Program-made: the position numbers and the translations under genes
Notes under the pieces: generated by a model
The model's database searches: none
The model's input: only the letters and a program-made list of their open reading frames with translations
Told to the model about the DNA's origin: nothing
Assembly (NCBI RefSeq): GCF_004114535.1
Contig: NZ_LBJC01000014.1
Location: forward strand, 62,001-126,000
Source of the DNA: Bradyrhizobium nanningense
Lineage (GTDB): Bacteria > Pseudomonadota > Alphaproteobacteria > Rhizobiales > Xanthobacteraceae
Length of the DNA: 64,000 bases
Reading direction: 5' to 3'
Shown: positions 8,321 to 15,638 of the stretch, one piece after another
Numbering within the stretch: position 1 is the stretch's first letter
How the letters are laid out: the number at the start of each line of letters is the position of its first letter

Positions 8321-9469
8321 TCAGGCGCTGCGGGTCCGGGCGAGGAAGTCCAGCAGCAGCCGGCTCACTTCCGCGGGCTGCTCCTGCTGCACCCAATGGC
8401 CGGCGCCATCGACGAGATGGCAGCCGAGCATCTTCGTGCAGGCGCGCGTCTGCATCGCCTCGAACACGCCAGGACGCTGGTAAGTGCCCCAATCCTGCTT
8501 GCCCGAGATGAAGCAGGAGGGCACGTCGATGCTGCGTCCCGAGAATAGTTGCAGTTCGCTATTAAACGCGCCCGAGGTGCCGTAGCGATACCATTGCAGC
8601 CCGCCCTGGAAGCCGGTGCGGCGATATTCGGCGGCATAATAGGCGAGCTCGCTGTCCGGCAGCCATGGGTTGGCGGCGATCGCGGCCGCAGGCGGCATTT
8701 CTTTCGCAACCGTCTCCGCCATGGTCTCGTTGAGATCCATCACATAATAGGTTGGCAGCTTCGCGAGCTCGCTCGCAGACCACGACGCCAGCGGATAAGG
8801 CTTGTTGTCGGTCCAGTCGGCGCTCTTGTGATGATAATAGGCGCGCAGGAAATCATGCACGCCCTGCGGCGCGTGGTGCATGTCGGTGTTCGCCTCACGC
8901 GTCGAATAGTACCATTGATAGTGCTTGCGCGGACGCGGCAGCGCGGCGAGTTCGCGATGCACGGGGTCTTCGATCGGCGCCCTCGCCGGTGTGTCGATCG
9001 TGTTGAATGGCAGCGGCGGCGGTCCGCCGAACGGCGCGCTCATCATCGTCACCGAGCGAAACACGTCGGGCCTGATCAGCGCGCACCAGGCCGCAACCGG
9101 GCTGCCGAAATCATGTCCGACGACATCGATCTGCCTGTAGCCGAACGCCGACACCAGGGCGAGCGCATCGCGCACCAGGTTGAGGAGCGAGAACGGCGCC
9201 AGATCGCCGTCATAGTCCGCGCTCCATCCTGTGGTGCGGCCATAGCCGCGCTGGTCCGGCGCGATCACGTGATAGCCGGCCGCGGCGAGTGCCGGCATCA
9301 CCTTGCGCCAGGAGAAGGCCAGCTCCGGAAAACCGTGCAGCAAGAGAATACAGCGCCGCCCCTTGGTCTCGAAGCCGGCCTCGAGCACATGCATGCGCAA
9401 GCCGTTGACGCCGTCGACGTAGCGCGAGCGGATGCCGGCGGGGAGAGGGATTGGCAGAAGATCAGGCAT
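8321..9469 (-). CDS. Alpha/beta hydrolase, epoxide-hydrolase-like
   Basis: A 382-aa alpha/beta-hydrolase. The oxyanion motif HGFPE follows LLL. The nucleophile elbow GHDFGS has Asp where epoxide hydrolases and haloalkane dehalogenases have it (serine esterases have Ser). The late GAGHWVQQEQP supplies the catalytic His. These are the hallmarks of soluble epoxide hydrolases, although the protein is somewhat longer than the usual ~320 aa. No signal peptide is present. It stands alone between mbfA and a metallo-hydrolase, each separated by palindromes or regulatory DNA. A dehalogenase role is a weaker alternative because HGFPE favours epoxides. Confidence 0.85.
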   Translation of the reverse strand: MPDLLPIPLPAGIRSRYVDGVNGLRMHVLEAGFETKGRRCILLLHGFPELAFSWRKVMPALAAAGYHVIAPDQRGYGRTTGWSADYDGDLAPFSLLNLVRDALALVSAFGYRQIDVVGHDFGSPVAAWCALIRPDVFRSVTMMSAPFGGPPPLPFNTIDTPARAPIEDPVHRELAALPRPRKHYQWYYSTREANTDMHHAPQGVHDFLRAYYHHKSADWTDNKPYPLASWSASELAKLPTYYVMDLNETMAETVAKEMPPAAAIAANPWLPDSELAYYAAEYRRTGFQGGLQWYRYGTSGAFNSELQLFSGRSIDVPSCFISGKQDWGTYQRPGVFEAMQTRACTKMLGCHLVDGAGHWVQQEQPAEVSRLLLDFLARTRSA

Positions 9470-9480
9470 GGTATCTCCTC

Positions 9481-9568
9481 GTCAGGGCCGGGCTTGTCCC
9501 GGCCATCCACGGTCTTCGTTGTCGATAATTGTAAGAACGTGGATGCCCGGGACAAGCCCAGGCATGAC
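9481..9568. repeat. Intergenic palindromic repeat
   Basis: The left half has GGGCTTGTCCCGG and the right half GCCCGGGACAAGCCC. The whole forms a long imperfect hairpin ending in GTC...GAC. It lies between the hydrolase start and the metallo-hydrolase stop. Confidence 0.65.
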
Positions 9569-9604
9569 GACAAGAATGGGCGGTCTTACGATTGCAGCGT
9601 TCCG

Positions 9605-10474
9605 CTACACCGCCTCACACACGAACGCGCTGCCCTTGCGCCGGATCTTCCCGACCGACGGCGAGGGGAAATGCGCGGTGCAGCACAGCGTATCCGTGTC
9701 ACAATAGCGTTCGAGAAAGCCGCGGCGCGTCGTCGCCGCCCTGGCAGGATCGACGTCGAACTTGATCGACAGCTCCGGATAAAGCGTCTGCAGCGGCGAG
9801 TGCATGAGATCGCCGGAGAACACCGCGTCGTCCTTGCCGCGGCCCATCGTGATGGCGATATGGCCCGGCGTGTGGCCGGGGGTCGGCAGGATGCGGACGT
9901 GATCGCCGATCTGATGGTCATTGCCGACGAGCTCGTGGCGTCCCGCCTCCACCACCGGTAGCACGCTATCGGCGAAAGGCGGGATTTCCGCCTTCGCGTT
10001 CTGCGCGGACCAATGGTCGAATTCCTGCCTGGCAAAGACGTAGCGAGCCTTCGGGAAGGTCGGCGCCCAGCGACCGTTCTCCAGCCGCGTATTCCAACCG
10101 ACATGGTCGACATGCAGATGCGTGCACATCACGAAGTCGATGTCGTCGACTGAGAAGCCCGCGGCACCCAGAGCACGCAGATAGGTGTCGTCCGTCTTCA
10201 TGTTCCATTTCGGCCGCTGCGGTCGCGGCTTGTCGTTGCCGATGCAGCTGTCGACCAGGATGGTGTGGTGCGGCGTCTTCACCACGTAGGACTGGAAGCA
10301 CAGCAGCAGAACATCCTGCTCGTCCAGCGCCTTCGCTTCGCGCATCCACGCCCGGTTTTCGGCCAGCACTTCCGCCGTCAGTCGCGGCAGCATCTCCAGC
10401 GCCGGGACGAACGAAGTTTCCTGCTCGATGATGCGATGGATGGTGAGATCGCCGACCGAGAACTTCAGGCTCAT
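9605..10474 (-). CDS. Metallo-beta-lactamase-fold hydrolase
   Basis: A 289-aa MBL-fold protein. The metal motif HLHVDH is complete, a later PTPGHTPGH provides a further ligand, and SGDLMHSP provides the bridging Asp. It resembles the N-acyl-homoserine-lactonase/AttM-like and generic MBL hydrolase branch, but the substrate cannot be assigned. The start at 10474 (MSLKFSVGD) is preferred over a longer frame because TTGGAG precedes it and the longer frame would run into the GST gene. It lies 14 bases after the GST stop, so the two are probably one transcript. A paralogue is at 12375-13223. Confidence 0.85.
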   Translation of the reverse strand: MSLKFSVGDLTIHRIIEQETSFVPALEMLPRLTAEVLAENRAWMREAKALDEQDVLLLCFQSYVVKTPHHTILVDSCIGNDKPRPQRPKWNMKTDDTYLRALGAAGFSVDDIDFVMCTHLHVDHVGWNTRLENGRWAPTFPKARYVFARQEFDHWSAQNAKAEIPPFADSVLPVVEAGRHELVGNDHQIGDHVRILPTPGHTPGHIAITMGRGKDDAVFSGDLMHSPLQTLYPELSIKFDVDPARAATTRRGFLERYCDTDTLCCTAHFPSPSVGKIRRKGSAFVCEAV

Positions 10475-10488
10475 GAGAACTCCAACAA

Positions 10489-11100
10489 TTATGCGGCCGG
10501 CGGCACCGAGATCTTCACCGAGGGCCGCTCCAGCATCTTCTCGTGGAAGGCGTCGAGCTTCGGATAGGCCTTGCGCCAGCCGCAATCGGCGAAGCGGAAG
10601 TCGGCATAACCGAGCACGCAGACGAGACCGATCTGCGAGATGTCGAACGGACCGTTCAAAACCTCAGGCATGTTCTCGAAGCGGGCCATGCCGGTCCACG
10701 CCCTGTTCCAATGGTCGTCCGACCAGGCCTGCCATTGCAGGCCCTGCGGCCGCACCATCTTCTCGTAGCGGCACAGCAGCATGGAATCGAGCATGCCGTT
10801 GATCAGGGAGTGATTGGTCTTGGCCTTCCAGCGGCGCGGGCCGTAGTCCGGGATCAGGCTGCCGCCGGCCATCTCGTTGAGATATTCGACGATGACGTAG
10901 GAATCCAGGATGACGTCGCCGTCGTTGGTGATCAGCACCGGCAGCTTCTTCAGCGGCGTGATCTTCGAATAGTCCTCGTTGACCGTGCCCGGCGCCACGG
11001 TTGCGGGCGTGAGCTCGATCTTGTCGATCAGCCCGAGCTCGATCGCGGCGATGCGCACCTTGCGGGCAAAGGGCGAGGCGGGGGAGAAGGAGAGTTTCAT
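10489..11100 (-). CDS. Glutathione S-transferase family protein
   Basis: A 203-aa protein. The N-terminal thioredoxin-like domain starts MKLSFSPASPFARKVRIAA, with the Ser of the SPxSPFxRK active-site loop. It has LPVL with cis-Pro near residue 55 and the ILDSYVIVEYL glutathione gamma-glutamyl-binding segment. The C-terminal helical domain follows. Length is typical. It is the first gene of a probable two-gene unit with the MBL hydrolase 14 bases downstream. It may conjugate or reduce an electrophile, but the substrate is unknown. Confidence 0.88.
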   Translation of the reverse strand: MKLSFSPASPFARKVRIAAIELGLIDKIELTPATVAPGTVNEDYSKITPLKKLPVLITNDGDVILDSYVIVEYLNEMAGGSLIPDYGPRRWKAKTNHSLINGMLDSMLLCRYEKMVRPQGLQWQAWSDDHWNRAWTGMARFENMPEVLNGPFDISQIGLVCVLGYADFRFADCGWRKAYPKLDAFHEKMLERPSVKISVPPAA

Positions 11101-11129
11101 TGGAAATAACCTCTATCCAGACACACAGT

Positions 11130-11276
11130 CCTCATCCTGAGGAGCGCCCCTCTTGGCGCGCGTCTCGAAGGATGGACAACGAGGGATGGTCTCTCGTCAC
11201 CCGGCGCGAACGTCGGGCGACTGTGCTTGTGGCGCATCCTTCGAGACGCGCGCGTTGCGCGCTCCTCAGGATGAGG
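11130..11276. repeat. Long intergenic palindromic repeat
   Basis: Arms CCTCATCCTGAGGAGC and GCTCCTCAGGATGAGG are perfect over 16 bp. A nested CGCGCGTCTCGAAGGATG matches CATCCTTCGAGACGCGCG inside. It fills the gap between the GST and FAH-family genes. Confidence 0.75.
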
Positions 11277-11284
11277 GCGGAGGC

Positions 11285-12127
11285 TTACGCCGCGATGATC
11301 TCCTGGCGCTGTTCGCCGAGGCCCTCGATGCCGAGCGTGACGACGTCGCCGACATTGAGGAAGGTCGGCGGTTTCATGCCGAGGCCGACGCCGGGCGGGG
11401 TGCCTGTGGTGATGACGTCGCCGGGCAGCAGCGTCATGAACTGCGACACGTAGGAAATGCACTTGGCCATGGAGAAGATCATGGTCTTGGTCGAACCGGT
11501 CTGGCGGCGCTGGCCGTTGACGTCCAGCCACATCGACAGGTTCTGCACGTCCTTGATCTCGTCCTTGGTGGCGAGCCACGGTCCGAGCGGGCCGAACGTG
11601 TCGTGCGACTTGCCCTTGGTCCACTGTCCCAGGCGCTCGATCTGGAAGGCGCGCTCGGAGACGTCGTTGCAGACGCAATAGCCGGCGACATGGTTCAGCG
11701 CGTCGGCTTCCGAGACGTATTTCGCACGGGTGCCGATGATCGCGGCGATCTCGACCTCCCAGTCGAGCTTGGTCGAGCCGCGCGGCTTCTCGACCGGATC
11801 GTTCGGCCCTGATAGCGACGTGTTGGCCTTCATGAAGATGATCGGTTCGCTCGGGATATCGGCGCCGGTCTCCTTGGCATGGTCGGAATAGTTGAGACCG
11901 ATCGCGACGAATTTCGAGATGCCCGTGACCGGGGCGCCGAACCGCGGCTTGCCGGAGACCGCAGGGAGCGAGGCGGGATCGAGGCCTGCCAGCTTCTTCA
12001 GGCTCTCCGGCGAATAGGCCTCGCCGGTGAGGTCCTTCACATGTGCTGACAGGTCGCGCAACTGGCCGGATTTGTCGATCAGGCCGGGCTTTTCCGCACC
12101 CTTCTCGCCGTAACGAACAAGCTTCAT
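11285..12127 (-). CDS. Fumarylacetoacetate hydrolase (FAH) family protein
   Basis: A 280-aa member of the FAH/2-keto-4-pentenoate hydratase/ureidoglycolate lyase family, Mg2+-dependent enzymes cleaving C-C or C-O bonds of keto-acids. The central KLDWEVEIAAIIG supplies the acidic metal ligands, GLNYSDHAKE the family His, and GYCVCNDVSERAFQ and TGTPPGVGLGMKPP are typical later signatures. The enzyme is close in layout to YcgM/HpcE-like proteins. It could act in aromatic or sugar-acid catabolism, and the neighbours do not decide which. Confidence 0.88.
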   Translation of the reverse strand: MKLVRYGEKGAEKPGLIDKSGQLRDLSAHVKDLTGEAYSPESLKKLAGLDPASLPAVSGKPRFGAPVTGISKFVAIGLNYSDHAKETGADIPSEPIIFMKANTSLSGPNDPVEKPRGSTKLDWEVEIAAIIGTRAKYVSEADALNHVAGYCVCNDVSERAFQIERLGQWTKGKSHDTFGPLGPWLATKDEIKDVQNLSMWLDVNGQRRQTGSTKTMIFSMAKCISYVSQFMTLLPGDVITTGTPPGVGLGMKPPTFLNVGDVVTLGIEGLGEQRQEIIAA

Positions 12128-12252
12128 TCTCGTTTCTCCCTGAAAGATTGGATCGATCGGTTAATAGCTTCATGGAACAGGGCGGCGGGAAATTCAACCG
12201 CGGAAAAGCGGTGCATTGCAGGCTTCCGGATTCGATGGGCGGGGCGAGGTCT

Positions 12253-12370
12253 CGTGCCCCGGACGCTGCGCAGCGCGAAGCGGTGCGCTGCTGAGCCGGG
12301 GCCCATGTCGCGGCGTTCTGGGTCCCGGCTCTGCGGAGCAGCGTTGCGCGCTGCACCGCGTCCGGGACAC
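12253..12370. repeat. Intergenic palindromic repeat (CCCCGGACGC family)
   Basis: GTGCCCCGGACGC at the left pairs with GCGTCCGGGACAC at the right, with internal GCTGAGCCGGGGCCCA and TGGGTCCCGGCTC arms. A close relative is at 53686-53818. Confidence 0.7.
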
Positions 12371-12374
12371 CGGA

Positions 12375-13223
12375 TCACCCCAGCGCCACAAACCGGAACG
12401 CGTCTCCATCCCGCTTGATATGCCCGGCCGAGAAATGGCCGCCGATCACCAGCGTCGGCATGTCGGCAAAGCGGCCGAACAATTCGCGCCGTGTCTTGGC
12501 CGATTGGCTCTGGTCGGAATCTGCGGTGGAGGACCAGTCGAGATGCGCCATCTGGCAGGGGTGATGGGCGACGTCGCCGGTGAGCAGACCCTGCTCGCCA
12601 TCCGATTGGATCAGGATGCTCATATGGCCGGGGCTGTGGCCCGGGGTCGGGATCATGCTGATCTCCTCGCAAAGCCGGTGGTCGCTCGGGATCAGATCGG
12701 CCCTGCCGGCATCGACGATCGGCCGCACGGAATCTTTGAACACCGCCGCCTTGTCCGGCTCGGTCGAGTGGTCGCGCCAGTGCTCGTATTCGGTCTTGCC
12801 GAAGACGTAGCGCGCTTTCGGAAATGTCGGCACCCATTGGCCCTCGACGAGCTTCGTATTCCAGCCGACATGATCGACGTGAAGGTGCGTGCACAGCACG
12901 CTGTCGATGCTCTCGGGCGCAAAGCCGGCCGCAGTCATGGTCTCCAGGAATGGCGTGCTGCGATTGTTCCAAGTCGGGACGTTGCGGCCCTGCTTATCGT
13001 TGCCAAGGCCGGTGTCGACCACGATGCGGCGCGTCGGCGTCTCCACCACCAGCGAATGGATCGACATCTTCAGCCGGCCCTCTTCGGTGGCGAAATGCGG
13101 GATCAGCCAGGGCAACTTCTGGATCTCTGCATGGCCCGCCAGCGGCAGGATGAAGCGGGTCGAGCCCACCGTTTCCAACTCCACCACTTTCGTGATTTTG
13201 ACCCGACCGACCTTCCACTGCAT
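12375..13223 (-). CDS. Metallo-beta-lactamase-fold hydrolase (paralogue of 9605-10474)
   Basis: A 282-aa MBL-fold protein with HLHVDHVGWNTKLVEG, a segment nearly identical to that of the 9605-10474 protein, plus PTPGHSPGH and TGDVAHHP for the remaining metal ligands. The start at 13223 (MQWKVGR) is chosen because GGGAAGG lies seven bases upstream. A longer frame exists but would overlap the divergent DUF3775 gene. Both MBL genes flank the GST/FAH pair, pointing to a duplicated hydrolase in one catabolic neighbourhood. The substrate is unknown. Confidence 0.85.
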   Translation of the reverse strand: MQWKVGRVKITKVVELETVGSTRFILPLAGHAEIQKLPWLIPHFATEEGRLKMSIHSLVVETPTRRIVVDTGLGNDKQGRNVPTWNNRSTPFLETMTAAGFAPESIDSVLCTHLHVDHVGWNTKLVEGQWVPTFPKARYVFGKTEYEHWRDHSTEPDKAAVFKDSVRPIVDAGRADLIPSDHRLCEEISMIPTPGHSPGHMSILIQSDGEQGLLTGDVAHHPCQMAHLDWSSTADSDQSQSAKTRRELFGRFADMPTLVIGGHFSAGHIKRDGDAFRFVALG

Positions 13224-13337
13224 CCGGCGCCTTCCCATGTTCTTGTTTTGGTGGCGAAACATGCGCCGTTTCCGCCATGATGCGCAATGGATCATCTGGC
13301 GCGATACGGCGTTATCGCGGGAACCGGAGGAGGAGCC

Positions 13338-13814
13338 ATGCCAGAGCTTGCGATTTCCGCTGAAAAGGTCGCCTTCATCATCGAGAAGGCGCGTGAATTC
13401 GACGTCAAGGAGGGCGATTCCGATCCGGATTCCGGCTCGAACCCGAGCGATGACGATGCGCTCGATGTCCTCGAGGACGACGGCTCCGATCCTGTCGTGC
13501 AAGAACTCGGCAGCTTCATGATCGCCTTGAACGAGGACGAGCAGGTCGATCTCGTCGCGCTGACCTGGCTTGGTCGCGGCGATGGCACGATCGATGATTG
13601 GGACGATCTGCGCGCGCGTGCGGCGGAGGCGCGCACCGAGTATCGCAGCCCGCGCCGCGAAACCGTGCACTACCTGCTCGGCGAGCCCATGCTTGGCGAT
13701 CTGCTCGCCGACGGGCTCGACGCATTCGGCATCGACTGGAGCGACGAGCGCACGACCGCCGACTCGTCCGCACCAAGTCAGCAGGACGAAGACGAGCCGA
13801 CCAAGCAGCGGTGA
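13338..13814 (+). CDS. DUF3775 family protein
   Basis: A 158-aa acidic protein (MPELAISAEKVAFII at the start, strongly acidic residues 20-55 and a charged tail) that matches the general look of DUF3775, a small alphaproteobacterial family of unknown function. The ATG at 13338 follows GGAGGAGG. It is divergent from the MBL hydrolase, with 114 bases between starts. It is probably cytoplasmic, with no signal or membrane segment. The family assignment is from recollection of the sequence type; no function is claimed. Confidence 0.75.
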   Translation: MPELAISAEKVAFIIEKAREFDVKEGDSDPDSGSNPSDDDALDVLEDDGSDPVVQELGSFMIALNEDEQVDLVALTWLGRGDGTIDDWDDLRARAAEARTEYRSPRRETVHYLLGEPMLGDLLADGLDAFGIDWSDERTTADSSAPSQQDEDEPTKQR

Positions 13815-13840
13815 GGGGCACCCGACACCTCCACATCGTT

Positions 13841-13863
13841 ATGGCCGGGCTTGACCCGGCCAT
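13841..13863. repeat. Short palindrome ATGGCCGGG/CCCGGCCAT
   Basis: Perfect 9-bp arms around CTTGA, between the convergent stops at 13814 and 13906. It could act as a bidirectional hairpin but lacks a T-run. Confidence 0.6.
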
Positions 13864-13905
13864 GACGATCTTCCCTGGATTGCGCAGTTGCGGATGCGCT
13901 GATGG

Positions 13906-14688
13906 CTACAGCGTGCCCGGGAACGCACCGCCATCCAGCAGAATGTTCTGCCCGGTGATGAAGCCGGCCTTGGCGCCGCACAGGAAAGCGCAGGCATAGC
14001 CGAACTCGTCGGGCTGGCCGAAGCGGCCGGCGGGATTGAGCTTGGCGCGCTCGGCGAGGATCTGCTCCGCCGAGACGCCGCGCTTGTCGGCCTCGGCCTT
14101 TGCGGTGCCGGTCAGGCGGTCGGTCTCGAACGGGCCCGGCAAGAGGCCGTTGATGGTGACGTTGTTGATCACGGTCTTGCGCGACAGCCCGGCGATGAAG
14201 CCGGTAAGGCCGGCGCGCGCACCGTTGGAAAGGCCGAGGATGTCGATCGGCGCCTTCACCGCGGCCGAGGTGATGTTGACGATGCGGCCGAACTTGCGCG
14301 CCATCATGCCGTCCACGGTCGCCTTGATCAGTTCGATCGGGGTGAGCATGTTGGCGTCGATCGCCTTGATCCAGTCGTCGCGGGTCCAGTTGCGGAAATC
14401 GCCAGGTGGCGGGCCGCCGGCATTGTTGATCAGGATGTCGGGCTCGGGGCATGCCTTGAGCACGGCCTCGCGGCCCGCCGGCGTCGTGATGTCGCCGACG
14501 ATCTCGGTGACCTTCACGCTCGGATAGGCTTTCCGGATCTCGTCCGCCGTCTTCTTCAAGGCTTCCGCACCGCGCGCGGTCAGCGTGACGTCGACGCCCG
14601 CCTCCGCCAGCGAAATGGCGCATGCGCGCCCGAGGCCCTTGCTGGATGCGCAGACGATGGCGCGGCGACCTTTGATCCCAAGATCCAC
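13906..14688 (-). CDS. SDR-family oxidoreductase (3-oxoacyl-reductase-like)
   Basis: A 260-aa SDR. CASSKGLGRACA is the cofactor loop, INNAGGPP the NAG motif, and the serine strand runs GRIVNITSAAVK. After it the usual YxxxK is not canonical: the aligned stretch is LSNGARAGLTGF, so Tyr and Lys appear replaced. The ending is ITGQNILLDGGAFPGTL. A GTG start at 14688 is chosen because GGGAG sits seven bases upstream and the resulting length is normal. A longer ATG frame reaches 14778 without a ribosome-binding site. The missing YxxxK makes a conventional dehydrogenase doubtful. Confidence 0.8.
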   Translation of the reverse strand: MDLGIKGRRAIVCASSKGLGRACAISLAEAGVDVTLTARGAEALKKTADEIRKAYPSVKVTEIVGDITTPAGREAVLKACPEPDILINNAGGPPPGDFRNWTRDDWIKAIDANMLTPIELIKATVDGMMARKFGRIVNITSAAVKAPIDILGLSNGARAGLTGFIAGLSRKTVINNVTINGLLPGPFETDRLTGTAKAEADKRGVSAEQILAERAKLNPAGRFGQPDEFGYACAFLCGAKAGFITGQNILLDGGAFPGTL

Positions 14689-14815
14689 TGTTTCACTCCC
14701 GAAAATAGTAGGCAGGTTTTGGATAGCGGTCACTTTAGCCAATCGTGGCGCCGCTGATAAGGCACGGGCTCGCACCAAAATGCATGGCGCCCGGCGCTAG
14801 CGATGCAAATGCGCT

Positions 14816-15328
14816 CTAGATCCGTCGTTCCTGCTTGAGGCGGTCGATCGCGGAGGCCGCTTCCGGCGGCAGCGACTTGAAGCCCATCTGTCCCGCCATC
14901 GAGAACAGCGGCCGCAGATGCGAGCCGGCAAGAAATGGCGGCTGGTGATTGGCCGGCACGATCTTGTCGAACACCAGGACCAGCGTGGTGGCGACGAGGC
15001 CGACCCTGATGGCGCCGAGCGCGGCGCCGCCGAGCCGGTCGCCGAAGCCGGCTTCGCCGATGGTGTCGTTCAGCGCGATGCGGCCGATATGCCCGAACAG
15101 CATGCCGACCACGACGAAGATACAGAAGAACCAGATCCAGTTCTGCAGCAGCGGTGAGTTCGGGTTGCCTGTCACTTGCGGCGCAATCAGCGGCATCAGT
15201 GCGACCGCAATCGGCGCGGCGAGGAGATAGGCAAGAATGGTCATGGCGCTGCGCAATAGGCCGGTCCTGAAACCGAAGCCGATTGCGACGGCGAGCGCGG
15301 CATAGACGGCGAGATCGAAACTGTTCAT
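14816..15328 (-). CDS. CvpA-family inner-membrane protein
   Basis: A 170-aa protein with about four transmembrane segments, starting MNSFDLAVYAALAVAIGFGF, then a glycine-rich GFGDRLGGAALGAIRVGLV segment typical of CvpA/colicin V production proteins, and a short cytoplasmic tail. AAGG precedes the ATG at 15328. In other bacteria CvpA affects envelope integrity and biofilm formation. Here purF is not adjacent, and the next gene downstream is the SDR 127 bases away. Confidence 0.8.
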   Translation of the reverse strand: MNSFDLAVYAALAVAIGFGFRTGLLRSAMTILAYLLAAPIAVALMPLIAPQVTGNPNSPLLQNWIWFFCIFVVVGMLFGHIGRIALNDTIGEAGFGDRLGGAALGAIRVGLVATTLVLVFDKIVPANHQPPFLAGSHLRPLFSMAGQMGFKSLPPEAASAIDRLKQERRI

Positions 15329-15430
15329 GAGCACAACCTTGCCTTGATGGAGCAAGTGAACGCAAGTCCGATCATTCCGGTTTCAGATCGCTAAAATCGT
15401 CTGTATTGATGGCTGCAAAACGCCAGGGGT

Positions 15431-15505
15431 GCGCTGGCGTCGCAGGCGTCGCGTTACATGACCGGGAGCGTCATCACCGTCGACAGTGGTTTCCTGCTGA
15501 ATTGA
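15431..15505 (+). pseudogene. C-terminal remnant of an SDR gene
   Basis: On the + strand one frame reads ALASQASRYMTGSVITVDSG and then FLLN before TGA. This is the canonical last segment of SDR enzymes (LAS...YxTGxxxxVDGG...). Nothing upstream continues the family, and the cvpA-like gene runs the other way, so only about 25 codons survive. It shows that an SDR gene was deleted here, leaving its 3' end beside a palindrome at 15543. Confidence 0.7.
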
Positions 15506-15542
15506 GCCGCAGTATTGCTCGGCAAGCGAACTTAACTCCGTT

Positions 15543-15580
15543 GTCGTCCCGGATCGGCGCTTGCGCTTGTCCGGGACGAC
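15543..15580. repeat. Short palindrome GTCGTCCCGGA/TCCGGGACGAC
   Basis: Perfect 11-bp arms with a 16-base centre. The same arms recur as the outer ends of the larger element at 51127-51270. Confidence 0.7.
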
Positions 15581-15638
15581 AGCGGAGAGTGCGGCGGCTC
15601 CACTCTCCCACGCAGCGGAGAATGACGCGCCAGCGTCG

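Noticed and set aside
11130..11276. Palindromic repeat as possible insertion-sequence end
   Set aside because: No transposase or target duplication; several similar elements occur, consistent with small dispersed repeats.
13224..13670. N-terminal extension of the second MBL protein
   Set aside because: Overlaps the DUF3775 gene; a good ribosome-binding site is present at the internal start 13223.
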